From Ailurus styani (lineage: Eukaryota; Chordata; Mammalia; Carnivora; Ailuridae), in the NCBI GenBank assembly GCA_002007465.1, contig LNAC01000108.1:4109244-4173243 (forward strand): DNA of 64,000 nt, read 5' to 3'. The notes under the pieces were generated by a model. The model saw only the letters and a list, made by a program, of their open reading frames with translations, was not told the DNA's origin and ran no database searches. Below are positions 10,641-21,480 of this stretch, piece by piece. The number at the start of each line of letters is the position of its first letter. The first letter of the stretch is position 1. The translations under genes were made by a program, and so were the position numbers.

Positions 10641-12200
10641 GAAAGTAAGTTGTGTCAAAAATTATCTAGGTCTTGACAGTCATTTCCAAAATGTTTGAGA
10701 TAAGGTTAAGAGATTTAGATATTCTAGGAATATCTTTTGGGGAAAGTTGAACTACAACTGTTGTCTGCGTAGTGTTTGTTGAATATTGGGTATGCCAGTC
10801 ACTAATCAAAAACCTAGTACATCCTTTTCCTCATTGCCCTCCTTTGGGAACTTGAGAGTAGGTGGGCAAAGTATTTTAAGAGGCTGCTCCCTTTCTTTGA
10901 GATTTGGTTTTCATTAGGGTTTTGCCTTTCAAATGAGGCTGATTGTAGATGGTTTGATACTGAATCTGTCTTGCAGTCTCCACTGGGCAAGCTGTTGCTA
11001 GACAAGCAGTCTTTGGTGGGTGAACCATACCCAACCTGTAGGCTGGTTTGGGCTCTGCCTAATGCCCATGACTTTTGGTTTTATACAAAATAGAATCTTT
11101 TGTCCTCAGATTTGAGAGAGTAAGGATTTATTGTCCTCATTGGTGTTTCAGCCTCCGGCTGTTTCCGCATTGCCACCTGGCTGCCGTTAGAGGGGACTCA
11201 CTATAGCTCTGAGTCCCTGCAGAAGGCTGAGGGGAGCTATCCCTGTCTCCAGGATGGAGCGTGTGTTCTCTTCCCTTAACTCTGTTACCCATATTTCCTT
11301 TTATGACTTGTTAAGTCAGAGGCAGCTGGGAGGATGCACTGGGGAAGCATTACTCACTGGGCACACGTAGTGGCCCTGACTGCTGGTGGGGAGGCTGTGC
11401 TGAGCTGAGAGTGAGTCAGCTTTGGAAATGGAAAAATGTAGGGTAGTGGGGGGGGGCAGGGATTATGTGCCAGTGTCTGCTTCTTCTCTGCCTGTTCTTT
11501 CTTCTGTAAGAACTCATCACAAAGCTGTGAATACTGGGGATCCAGTTGGGGCAGCCAGTAAGCCAACCAACTTTGAGGTGATCACGTTTTCGTGGAAGGA
11601 GTGAGCTGACTGGACCTGGCATTGCTGCCTTTTATGTCGTGTGTGTGGGTTTTGGAGGCAAGCTTGAGCTTGTGTAATGGGAGTTCTGTGTATGCAGATT
11701 TCACTAGAATAAGAGCGGTCACAGAGTCTCTTTGTCTTAGTTATAAAACTCACTCTTCTGTATCTGTCTTTGTCCAGTAGGGGTCACTGGGGGTTTAAGT
11801 TCTAAATAAGAGAGCCCGTCACTAATCTTATGGTAGGCCGATAGGATTCCTTGGTCTTTATTGTGGCATCTTTGTGTATTGTGGCCCCCCCCCCAACCGC
11901 TTTTTTTTTTTTTAATATTAGAGCAGAAATAAGAAATATGAATTTCTATTAAGAATTTTGTGGATCCAATGACTACTGGATCTAAGAGATTTCCAGGAGT
12001 AATTCTAAGCTATAAAGAAAGAAATGGATGCCTATAGGGGCTACCTGTCAGGAGTAGTCTCTGGTAATAATTATAGTCGAAGAGTGTAGGGTGAAGCAAT
12101 TTTTTTTATAAAGCCATAACTACTTGAAGGTTCCATCATGTAAAGGAACTGAAAAGGATATGAAATGTTCTTTTAATTTTATTTATGCCAACTCAATCAT
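10641..12200. other. Unique sequence, no gene seen
   Basis: No SINE or recognisable LINE, and moderately GC-rich around 11150-11760. Short open frames on both strands show no domain. A C run and a T run occur at about 11885-11912. Confidence 0.45.
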
Positions 12201-12204
12201 TGTT

Positions 12205-12345
12205 TAATCGAGTTTTCAATTTTAATTCCTGTAAAGTTAACATACACTGTTCTGTCAGTTTCAGGTGTATGTCAATCATCTTAAAATGTCTAATTTTGAA
12301 CATGAAAGTAATACAAATTTGGGAAATTAGAAAAATAAAAAGTAC
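12205..12345 (-). repeat. L1 3'-UTR-like fragment
   Basis: 'GTAAAGTTAACATACACTG ... GTCAGTTTCAGGTGTATG' resembles antisense carnivore L1 3' UTR sequence. Confidence 0.4.
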
Positions 12346-12524
12346 AAAAAAAAAAGAAAGAAAGAAGAATTTTGTGGATCTGTTAAGTATCTGAAGAACA
12401 GATTATTCCAGATTCTAGGTGAAGTAAGAAACCAAGGCTGAGATGGAATTGGTTTTATAAATAAGACTGGAAGAGACTATTAAAAAAATAATGAAAGGAG
12501 ACAGGGGAAGAAAACTGTTTATTA

Positions 12525-12731
12525 GGGTGCCTGGGTGGCTCAGTGGGTTAAAGCCGCTGCCTTCGGCTCAGGTCATGATCCCAGGGTCCTGGGATCGAGG
12601 CCCACATCGGGTTCTCTGCTCAACAGGGAGCCTGCTTCCTCCTCTCTCCTCTCTCTCTGCCTGCCTCTCTGCCTACTTGTAATCTCTGTCTCTGTGTCAA
12701 ATGAATAAATAAAATCTTTAAAAAAAAAAAA
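12525..12731 (+). repeat. CAN-SINE (young)
   Basis: Nearly consensus sense copy with a perfect 17-bp duplication AAGAAAACTGTTTATTA at 12508 and 12732. Confidence 0.95.
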
Positions 12732-12845
12732 AAGAAAACTGTTTATTAAACATCTGATGGTACCTACCTACTGACAACAGCCCTGAGAAATAGGTATATT
12801 TATACTACATTGTACATTTTAGGAAACTGACGTTCAGAAATATAT

Positions 12846-13043
12846 GTATTTTTTTAAAGCTTTTATTTATTGATTTGACAGAGAGAGACACAGCGAGAGA
12901 GGCAATACAAGCAGGGAGTGGGAGAGGAGAAGCAGGCTTCCTGCTGAGCAAGGAGCCCGATGCGGGGCTCAATCCCAGGACCCTGGCATCATGACCTGAG
13001 CTGAAGGCAGACGCTTAAAGACTGAGCCACCCAGGCACCCCTG
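12846..13043 (-). repeat. CAN-SINE inside a MIR
   Basis: Antisense copy flanked by CAGAAATAT-type duplications. Antisense MIR sequence is present on both sides (12775-12845 and 13044-13100). Confidence 0.88.
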
Positions 13044-13555
13044 ACAGAAATATTAAGTGGCATTCCTAGAGTCACATAATGAGTACTGTAATGAGGCGAG
13101 TAGGGGAGATCCTTTTAGGCACGTTCATTTGACTTTGGTCCTTGGACCTTGGTGAGAGTTCATGAGAGCAGGTTTTACTAGAAGATAAGTAGGGCCTGGT
13201 GATAGATTCTCCTGCAAAAGACCAAAATGATTCTTGTGTTGTGGATTAGGGTTCAGAGCAGGCTTCAGGGGTCCACAGGGGTAAAGAAGCTGACAAGTCT
13301 GTCTATGTCTTCAGGTGGCAAGTTTTTCCTCTTTATTGTTTAGGGCTACTGCCAGGATCTAGAAAACAGTCTCACAGAGATCTAAAATTAGCTGTTTGTG
13401 TGCAAAGCTTGGTTTCCATGGATAAATAGTTTAAGTTGGTCTCTCTTACCTACCTCTTATCTTGGCCTGAATTCTTTTTCTGAGTCTTGAATATAACTAC
13501 CTATTGGCATTCTCAGGCCTGGCTGGTTATCTTATTACTGTTAAGGGCCTGACCC

Positions 13556-13772
13556 GGGCGCCTGGGTGGCTCAGTGGGTTAAAGCCTCTGCCTTCGGCTC
13601 AGGTCATGATCTCAGCGTCCTGGGATCTGGGATCGAGGCCCACATCGGGCTCTCTGCTCAGCAGGGAGCCTGCTTCCTCCTCTCTCTCTCTCTCTGCCTA
13701 CCTTTCTGACTACTTGTGATCTGATCTCTCCCTGTGTCAAATAAATAAATAAAATCTAAAAAAAAAGGGGGG
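13556..13772 (+). repeat. CAN-SINE (young)
   Basis: Sense copy with TSD GGGCCTGACCC at 13545 and 13773. A small duplication GGGATCTGGGATC lies in the body. Confidence 0.93.
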
Positions 13773-14223
13773 GGGCCTGACCCTTTGTCAACCGCATGCC
13801 CGTCTGCCCTCTTGTGTTCCAAGGTGTTTCAGGGGAAATTAAAGTGGATCACATGTTTCTTAACCAGACCACACTAAAAGATGGATTCCATTGGAACCGT
13901 TTTTTTTTTTTTCAAAAAAAAAAAAGGAAAGGAAAGAAACTATTTTTATTTGGAAAAGCATTTAAAAATTGTGCTTAAGCTGGGTAGGAGTCAGATGCTA
14001 ACTCTCCCTCATGAATTCACTTGAATAAGGGATATTTCTGGACAAAAATAACAATTGTTAGCAAAATTCAAGAGCAATCTCCATGGACAGGGATTTTTTT
14101 CCCTTGAATTGTCTCTGTTTATTTGAGATACTGGCTTTTGGAGTTTCCTGGAAAAAACTTAAAAGCTAGGTCTCATTATTGCTTTTCGAGGGGAATGATC
14201 AGAATCCCAAAGAGAGAGATTAT

Positions 14224-14430
14224 TTGGGCGCCTGGGTGGCTCAGTGGGTTAAAGCCTCTGCCTTCGGCTCAGGTCATGATCTCAGGGTCCTGGGATCGAG
14301 GCCCACATCGGGCTCTCTGCTTGTCAGGGAGCCTGCTTCCTCCTCTCTCTCTCTCTGCCCGCCTCTCTGCCTACTTGTAATCTCTCTCTCTCTCTCTGTC
14401 AAATAAATAAATAAAATCTTTAAAAAAAAG
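14224..14430 (+). repeat. CAN-SINE (young)
   Basis: Nearly consensus sense copy. TSD AGAGAGATTAT at 14213 and 14431. Confidence 0.94.
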
Positions 14431-14564
14431 AGAGAGATTATGGTAATAATATGAATATTAAGATGGACTAAATATTCTTGTCCTTTCCCTTTTCAAAGCA
14501 ATGCTATTAATTTATCATAATAAATAATAGTAATAAATACTAATAAATAATTAATATAATAAAT

Positions 14565-14711
14565 AATCACTAATTTGATTTATTCATAGACTTGGTGGCT
14601 TAGAGCTGTTAAATACCACACGTTTTACCTTGATTTANAATCACTAATTTGATTTATTCATAGACTTGGTGGCTTAGAGCTGTTAAATACCACACGTTTT
14701 GCCTTGATTTA
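14565..14711. repeat. 73-bp direct duplication across a single-N join
   Basis: 14565-14637 and 14639-14711 are identical except A at 14627 against G at 14701, with the N at 14638 exactly between. This is best read as two alleles joined end to end by the assembler. Confidence 0.9.
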
Positions 14712-14774
14712 CCACCTTGCACTGGCCGCTGAAGATGGATCGATACCCTGCTGAGGCATAAAGCCTCTAGTAGA

Positions 14775-15065
14775 GTTATAATAACAATAGCTAACATTAA
14801 TGAGTCAGTATTTACTGTTTTTTAAAAATAGTCAATAGTGAATGCTTGTGGTGTGCCAGTCCATGTGTTTTCTCACTTAATCCCCACTGTAGCACCACAG
14901 CACCACGAAGAGGTGATTTTATTATCCCCATTTGATAGATTAAAGAGATTTAAGTAATTCCTTCAAAGACACACAGCTGGAAACTATGACGTCAGAATTT
15001 GAATCTAGGTTTGGCGAACAGACTGTGTTAAGTGTAGAGCCCTGGGCAGAGAGAGAGGCACTTGG
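14775..15065 (-). repeat. MIR SINE
   Basis: Antisense MIR: 'GTGTTTTCTCACTTAATCCCC', 'TTATTATCCCCATTTGATAGAT', 'AGACACACAGCTGG', 'TTGAATCTAGG'. Confidence 0.75.
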
Positions 15066-15084
15066 GTTTAAGAATGAGTTTTCT

Positions 15085-15280
15085 GGGGCGCCTGGGTGGC
15101 TCAGTTGGTTAAGCAACTGCCTTTGACTCAGGTCATGATCCCGGAGTCTCGGGATCGAGTTCCCCATCTCCACGGGGAGTCCACTTCTCCCTCTGATCTT
15201 CTCCCCTCTCATGCTCTCTCTCACTCTCTCTCTCCCTCTCTCAAGTAAATAAATAAAATCTTAAAATTAAAAAATAAAAA
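15085..15280 (+). repeat. CAN-SINE, cluster copy 1
   Basis: Sense copy flanked by AGAATGAGTTTTCT at 15071 and 15281. First of a run of same-site insertions. Confidence 0.93.
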
Positions 15281-15294
15281 AGAATGAGTTTTCT

Positions 15295-15499
15295 GGGGCA
15301 CCCGGGTGACTCAGTCATTTAAGCATCTGCCTTTGGCTTGGGTCATGATCCCAGGGTCCTGGGATTGAGCCCCGCATCAGGCTCCCTGCTCAGTGGGCAG
15401 TCTGCTTCTCCCTCTGCCTCTCCTATCCCCCTGTCCCCGCCTTGTGCTGTCTCTCTCTCTCTCACAAATAAGTTATTAAAAAAAAAAAAAAAAAAAAAA
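15295..15499 (+). repeat. CAN-SINE, cluster copy 2
   Basis: Sense copy with a different subtype body from copy 1. Flanked by AGAATGAGTTTTCT (15281) and GGAATGAGTTCTCT (15500). Confidence 0.92.
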
Positions 15500-15513
15500 G
15501 GAATGAGTTCTCT

Positions 15514-15736
15514 AGGGATGCCTGAATGGCTCAGTTGGTTAAGTGACCTGCTTTCGGCTCAGGTCACAATTGCGTTTTCAGCTCATGTCCTGATCCCAGG
15601 CTCCTGCGATTAAGTCTCTCCCCTCAGCAGGGAGCCTGCTTTTCCCTCTCCTTCCGCTTATGCTCTGCTTACTTGTGCTCTCTCTCTCTGTCACATGAAT
15701 AAATTTAAAAAAAAACTTAAAAAAAGAAAGAAAAAA
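15514..15736 (+). repeat. CAN-SINE, cluster copy 3
   Basis: More diverged sense copy with an inserted 'GTTTTCAGCTCATGTCC' segment. Followed by AGAATGAGTTTTCT at 15737. Confidence 0.9.
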
Positions 15737-15750
15737 AGAATGAGTTTTCT

Positions 15751-15930
15751 AGGGGAGCCCAGGTGGCTCAGTTGGTTGGGTGTCTGCTTTTGCCTCAGAT
15801 CAGGATCCTGGGGTCCTTGGGATTGCTCCCATGTCTGGCTCCCTGCTCAGTGGGGAGCCTGCTTCTTCCTCTCCCTCTGTCACCCCTCCTCCGTAATAAC
15901 TAAAAATAAATTCTTAAAAAAAAAAAAAAA
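15751..15930 (+). repeat. CAN-SINE, cluster copy 4
   Basis: Diverged sense copy ('CAGTTGGTTGGGTGTCTGC'), followed by AAAATGAGTTTTCT at 15931. Confidence 0.9.
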
Positions 15931-15944
15931 AAAATGAGTTTTCT

Positions 15945-16055
15945 AGGAGTACCTGGCTGGCTCAGTCAGTAGAGCCTGTACCTCTTGATCTCGGTGTTAA
16001 GTTTCAGCCCTTTGTTGGCTGTAGAGATTACTTAAAAATAAAATCTTTAAAAATG
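15945..16055 (+). repeat. Short-type CAN-SINE, cluster copy 5
   Basis: Short form ('GTACCTGGCTGGCTCAGTCAG' to 'GTAGAGATTACTTAAAAATAAAATC'). Its downstream target copy (ATAAGTTTTCTAGG) is seen only at 16501, after two later antisense SINEs. Confidence 0.85.
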
Positions 16056-16083
16056 GTGGGCCACTGCCTTCTCTCCTCCATTA

Positions 16084-16287
16084 AAAAAAAGATTGATTTG
16101 TTTATTTAAAAAGATTTTATCTATTTATTTATATGAGAGAGAAAGAACACACAGAGGGAGGCAGAGAGAGGGAGAAGCAGATTCCCTGCCGAGTGGAGGG
16201 CCTGATGTGGAGCTTGATCCTGGGAGCCTGAGAGCATGATCTGAGCTGAAGGCAGACACCCAACCAACTGAGCCACCGAGACACTCC
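16084..16287 (-). repeat. CAN-SINE
   Basis: Antisense copy ending GAGCCACCGAGACACTCC. With its neighbour it splits cluster copy 5; the outer flanks TCTCTCCTCCATT and TCTGTCCTCTATT resemble each other. Confidence 0.85.
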
Positions 16288-16289
16288 TT

Positions 16290-16467
16290 AAAAATATTTA
16301 TTTATTTATTTGAGAGAGAGAATGAGCAGGAGGGGCGGAAGAAGAGATAATCTCAAACAGTCTCCCTGCTGAGTGCAGAACCCGATTTAGGGCTCAGTCC
16401 CATTACCCAGATATCACCTCATTCAGACAAGTCAGATGTTCAACTGACTCTGCCACCCAGGCACCCC
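16290..16467 (-). repeat. CAN-SINE (diverged)
   Basis: Antisense copy from ATTTATTTATTTGAGAGAG to GCCACCCAGGCACCCC, back to back with the preceding one. Confidence 0.82.
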
Positions 16468-16580
16468 GTTCTGTCCTCTATTTAAAAAATAAAATAAAAA
16501 ATAAGTTTTCTAGGTGCTACCACAGGGCATCACCCATTTTACTCTCCATCTTTACTCTTTTACTTTCCTTTTTCTTTCTC

Positions 16581-16777
16581 TCTCTCTCTCTCTTTAAGAT
16601 TCTATTATATCAAATAAATTTTCTGTCAAATAACAGAGAGAGAGCACAGCAGGGGGAGCAGCAGGCAGAGGGAGAGGGAGAAGCAGGCTCACCAAGCAGG
16701 GAGCCTGATGTGGGGCTCTCTCTGGGATCATGACCTGAGCCTAAGGCAGACGCTTAATGACTGAGTCACCCAGGCAC
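16581..16777 (-). repeat. CAN-SINE
   Basis: Antisense copy with a small duplication of the ATCAAATAA tail region. Flanked by CCTTTTTCTTTCTC and CCTTTTCTTTCTC. Confidence 0.85.
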
Positions 16778-16790
16778 CCTTTTCTTTCTC

Positions 16791-17820
16791 ATTTTTGAGG
16801 GTAAGCACCTAAATCGCTAAGCTGGACAAGAATGCCACCCAGAGTTTGGATGTTGAGCAAAATCCATGTCTGGAGAGATTTCTAGAAATGGAATTTCTGA
16901 ATCAGTAAATCGATTTCTTGCCAGCTTTAAGAAAAAGCAAAACTTACACTGTTTTCTTGGGGTCAGCTTTTCCCCTCAACTCCCAGGTGGATTTGGAATT
17001 CCATTATTAAAAGTGGTTCAGCTCCTTTGTTAGTGGGTGATATCTGCTGGGCCTATCTAGAGGGGCATATTGGGTTATTCTTGCCACAAGACGAATATTT
17101 TTCCAGGCATTTGCTCTATGTTGTATGTTTTTGCGGTCAAAATAGATGTGTTCCCAAGAAATGCTTAAATTTTGTGAATCTTTGTGGTTTACTGGACCCA
17201 GTTTAGCTCTTTCCGGTATGTTCCGTCCTCATACCCCTGGCTCTTGCAGTGCTCTTCGGACCCTCTTGTTCATTAATTAATTCAATCATTACGCAAATAG
17301 TTGTTTAGTGATGAGATTTCATATAGGAGAGCAGAATTCATCTAGCTTCAAAAACTTTAGTGATAGAGTAAAAATTAAGCACACAGATAAAGTACAATAT
17401 AATCTCGAGAGGGAGAAGTTTACTTCTAACTGGGATGGAGGGAGTCACCAGGGAAAATTCTGTGGAAGTATTGTCTTTGAGCTGGTCTATACAAATGGGA
17501 TTTTGACTTGTGGAAATGGAAAGGAAATATATTCCAGAGTAAATGAGGAAAATATTGTAAAGCCAGAGAGTTTTGGATTTAATTTGCTGACAGTGGGGAA
17601 TTAGAAATTTTAAGATGAAATTACAAATGAACATTCACTGAGCATTAAGATGTACTGGTGATTATGTACGTGTCAGGGAGATTAATCTCCCAGTGAATGC
17701 AGACAGAATTGGCAGGTTGGAGACTGGGATTAGGAAAATTGGGTAAATTATCAATTTATTAAGGTTTTGTACAGTCTGAGCAATATTCAGAGGTCTTTGT
17801 GGTCAGATGTGGTTTGTATG
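16791..17820. other. Unique or very old sequence, no gene seen
   Basis: An open frame of 98 codons at 17308-17604 (with another on the opposite strand) has no recognisable domain. The wording around 17400-17530 ('GGAAAATTCTGTGGAAGTA...TGAGCTGG') resembles a decayed mammal-wide repeat. Confidence 0.4.
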
Positions 17821-17824
17821 CTGC

Positions 17825-18110
17825 TTCTGCAAACAATAGTAGTAGCCAGTAATTATTGAGCACATACTGTATGCCAGGAACTATCGAGGCACCTTAAATA
17901 TATTTAGTTAATCCTCACTACATGTTAGTGGTTATGGGTCTTCCTGTTAGACCCATACTATTAGTATCATCGTTTTACAGATGAGGAAATTGAGGCTCTG
18001 TGAGATTAATTAAATAATTTGCCCAGAGATGCTAATGTGACGTATATAGTAGAGCCTGGATTTGAGCCTAAGCAGTGTGGCTTCAAACTACAGTGAGCCT
18101 GTAGTTACCA
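17825..18110 (-). repeat. MIR SINE
   Basis: Antisense MIR: 'TTATTGAGCACATACTGTATGCCAGG', 'TTTTACAGATGAGGAAATTGAGGCTC', 'GAGCCTGGATTTGAGCC'. Confidence 0.85.
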
Positions 18111-18565
18111 GGCTACTATAATGCTCATGGCGTCTAGGTTACTGATCAAGAAATTTGGGAGAGAGAGTTTTCTAACGTTATTTTTTTCAGTGACATTCAG
18201 GTATGTAAAATATTCTTTGTAGGCATTCTGGGCCTTTGCATGTTGATTGTTGTCATAATCCCACATTGCTAAACATTAGAGACAGGAGCCGCAGTGTCTC
18301 CTGATTAGCTCCTATGAAGCACAGGTCCTTTGCCTATCTGTATGTAGTTAGATGCCTGCCTGCTGGACTTATGGGAGGAGACAGATGACCAGAGTTCAGC
18401 GCCAGGTTTTGATTCCTGGCTCATGCCATCCCTAGAAGCCCTGGTTTTCCGATGCTATAAGCCACATGCTAATCTCTACCAATTTTTTTTGGTAGAGAGA
18501 GAGAGCATGTGTGCCAGCGAGGGGGGTGAGGAGCAGAGGGAGAGGGAGAGAGAGAATCTTTTTTT

Positions 18566-18757
18566 TTCCCCTGTAAGGTTTCATTTATTTATCGAGAGAC
18601 TGAGAGGGAGAGAACACGAGCAGGGGCCTCGGGGAGGTGTGGACGCAGAGGGAGAGGGAAAAGGAGACTTCCTGTTGAGCAGGGAGCCTGATGTGGGGCT
18701 TGATCCTGTGATTCCAGGGATCAGGGATGCTTAACTGACTGAGCCACCCAGGTGCCC
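18566..18757 (-). repeat. CAN-SINE, first nested copy
   Basis: Antisense copy inside the outer SINE, between two copies of GGAGAGAGAATCTTTTT. Confidence 0.82.
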
Positions 18758-18775
18758 TGGAGAGAGAATCTTTTT

Positions 18776-18986
18776 CTTTTCTTTCTTTTTTTTTTTTTTT
18801 TAAGATTTTTATTTATTTATTTGACAGAGAGAGATACCACAAGTAGGCAGACAGGCAGGCAGAGAGAGAGGGGGAAGCAGGCTCTCCGCTGAGCAGGAGC
18901 CCGATGCAGGGCTTGATCCCAGGACCCTGGGATCATGACTTGAGCTGAAGGCAGAGGCTTAACCCACTGAGCCACCGAGGTGCCCC
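18776..18986 (-). repeat. CAN-SINE, second nested copy
   Basis: Younger antisense copy between GGAGAGAGAATC (18759) and GGAGAGAGAATT (18988), at the same target word as its neighbour. Confidence 0.85.
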
Positions 18987-19089
18987 TGGAGAGAGAATTT
19001 TAAGCAGGCTCCAGGACCCTGAGATCATGACCTGAGCTGAAACCAAGAGTCAGATGCTTAACTGACTGAGCCACTCATGTGCCCCTAGT

Positions 19090-20255
19090 CTCTACCAAAT
19101 TTTTAATCTCAGGTATATTTGTTGCTTGAAAAAAGTCTCCTCTTTGTAAGCATTATTTTTCCAGATTTTGGCCTTTTAGATAGGTCCTAAATTTTTAGTC
19201 TACATCTGCTCAAGTTAAGAAGCTCGTGGGTGTCAGTTATCTTGGGACCAGGTCTAAGCCCGTGGCAGTGTGAGTAACAGTGGCAGCGCCCCTTCTCACG
19301 GGCTTGCTTTCATTTCAGTCATAGACATGAAAGTGATTCTGGGGTGTTGCCTTGTTTTGAGATTTCTTGTGGGTAATGGTTGTGGGTGATCACCCTAAAT
19401 TCTTGTGAGTGAAGTAATCCTAGAGAGGAGCAGCTCTAAAATCTTTAATGAAGTTTAGAGTCTTTCTTTTACAGGACATCTTTGGTGGTTTGGGGCCCTG
19501 CCCATTGGCTATACGGAAGGGATATCCTGGGGGGTGCTAAATATGACTTTAAACGGCCCATTCTTTGTATGATAAATGATCTCTAAAAAAAACCCCAGTC
19601 ACTCCCTCCTGCCAGCCTCTAACCACTTCCTATAAATGACAGCACAAAGATCCATCTTAGTTTTGCTAAGTGAAAAATTTATTTTATTTTCTCAAAGGCA
19701 GTCCTCTTCCTCTTCTTTCCTCTTTCAGGCAAACATACATATACACAAAGGCTGGAAACAAACTTTTTACCTGTCATATGTAGAAAAATGGTATATCCAA
19801 GGTAATGCATGCCATCTTATGAGGAGTAAATGACTTTGGATACCTTTCATTGTCTTCTCTAATAATAACAGTAGGTTCAGAATGTGTCTTGACACTTGAG
19901 TGCTTTGGAATTTTTTCCTTCAAATTTCCTAGGTATTTTTGAATGGCACAAGGGTGATATATGATTTTCTAATTAAGATAGTTTTGCAATAGCTTCTGAT
20001 AGTAGAATAAGGCAGAGATATGGCTTTCACTTTGGGAAATGAAAATATGGTGAAGGTATTTATAAGACTGCAAAGTGAAAATTGTACAACGGGTGATAAT
20101 AGACAGCACCAGCACTGTGACGTTCATGTCAAAGTTGAGATTCTTTCCTTGGAGCCGGGTGGGGTTGTGTACAGACTGTCTTGTAAAGAGGAAGTATTCC
20201 AAACATATAAATATTTAAATTGTTTAACTGCAAGTTAGTGTACTTAGTTTGCCAG
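19090..20255. other. Unique sequence, no gene seen
   Basis: No repeat recognised with confidence, and open frames of about 70 codons on both strands lack features. Confidence 0.45.
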
Positions 20256-20259
20256 AACA

Positions 20260-20400
20260 TTTTAGCAAAGGGAGACAGTGTGATAAAATATATTGATTTA
20301 AAATCAGACAGATAAAAGTTCAGATGTCAGTTCATCCTCTTTGTGACTTTGGACAAAATAACTTGAATTTTTTGAGCCTCAAGTTCTTTTTAAAAAATTA
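20260..20400 (+). repeat. MIR fragment
   Basis: 'AAAATCAGACAGATAAAAGTTCAGATG', 'TTTGTGACTTTGGACAAAATAACTTG', 'GAGCCTCAAGTTC' follow the MIR order. Confidence 0.6.
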
Positions 20401-21019
20401 TTTTTTATTTATAACAAAATTAAAAAAAATTTGAGTACACGTGACACAATGTTATGAGCTCCAAGTTCTCGATTTATAAAATGTCTCCATTTATAATATT
20501 AATAATATATACTAATACATTAACTAATCCTAATAATATTATCAGGATTAAAGGAAGTAACAGAAATGAAGGTGCTTTCTAGTAGCCTCTCAATAAATAT
20601 TAGTATATTGTAGTATTGGTATAGTGTATCATAATAAATGCCCTTCCAAGCAAGTTCGTCTTCTTTGGCTATCACAGCTCTAGGCTTCTCCAGAGTAAGG
20701 GGTGTGTCATCATCATCTTTGTGTCCACTGTATCTAGCATGATGTTCTGTGTTTTTAAGTTGAATGAAAGAATGAAATGTTCTGTTTCACAAGAGAGCCC
20801 TGCTCCAGAGGGAGCTCCGGCTTAGTTTCCCCTAGATTGTTTTCCTTCTGTTCCACTTATTTCTTTCAGCAAACGCTGATATATTTCACATGTCAAGAAA
20901 AGTTCTCTTGACCCTACATCTCTCTCTCTGCTTTTGTTTTACAGCAAAATTCCTTGAGTAGTTTTTACTTTGTTGTCACTAATTCTCTCCTCCCAGTCTC
21001 TCTTTTTTACATTTAACTT

Positions 21020-21480
21020 CTAAAAATTGTAAAAATCGAGGTATAGTTGATACATTATATTAGTTTCAGGTGTATAATATAGTAATTTGCATATATTGTG
21101 AAATGATTACTACAAGTAAGTCTGGTTAACATTTGTCACCTTATATACTTAGCAAAAGGTTTTTTTTTTTCTTGTGATGAGCACTTTTAAGATATACTCT
21201 CTTAACAACTTTCACATATCCATTTTTAATTTTTTTTTAAAAAAAGATTTCACTTATTTATTTGACAGAGAGAGAAAGTACAAGCAGGGGAGCAGCAGAG
21301 GCAAAGGGAGAAGCAGACTCCCCATTGAGCAGGAAGCCCGATGTGGGACTCGATCCCAGGACCCTGAGATCATGGCCTGAGCTGAAGGCAGCCGTTTAAC
21401 TGACTGTGCCACCCAGGCACCCCCATTTTTAAATTTTTAACTGTAGTTACCATGGTGTTCATCATATCCCTATAAATCCC
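21020..21480 (-). mobile_element. L1 3'-UTR fragment, SINE-interrupted
   Basis: Antisense L1 3' sequence: 'GAGGTATAGTTGATACATTATATTAG', 'TTTCAGGTGTATAATATAG', 'CTGTAGTTACCATGG'. It is split by the SINE at 21236-21422. Confidence 0.7.
21236..21422 (-). repeat. CAN-SINE inside L1
   Basis: Antisense copy flanked by CCATTTTTAATTTTT and CCATTTTTAAATTTT. Confidence 0.9.

Larger units (their letters stand above)
18486..19086 (-). repeat. CAN-SINE split by two nested CAN-SINEs (outer element)
   Basis: The outer antisense SINE occupies 18486-18565 and about 18990-19086 and ends GAGCCACTCATGTGCCCC. Its own duplication is AATCTCTACCAA (18471) and AGTCTCTACCAA (19087). Two later SINEs sit inside it. 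Confidence 0.8.
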
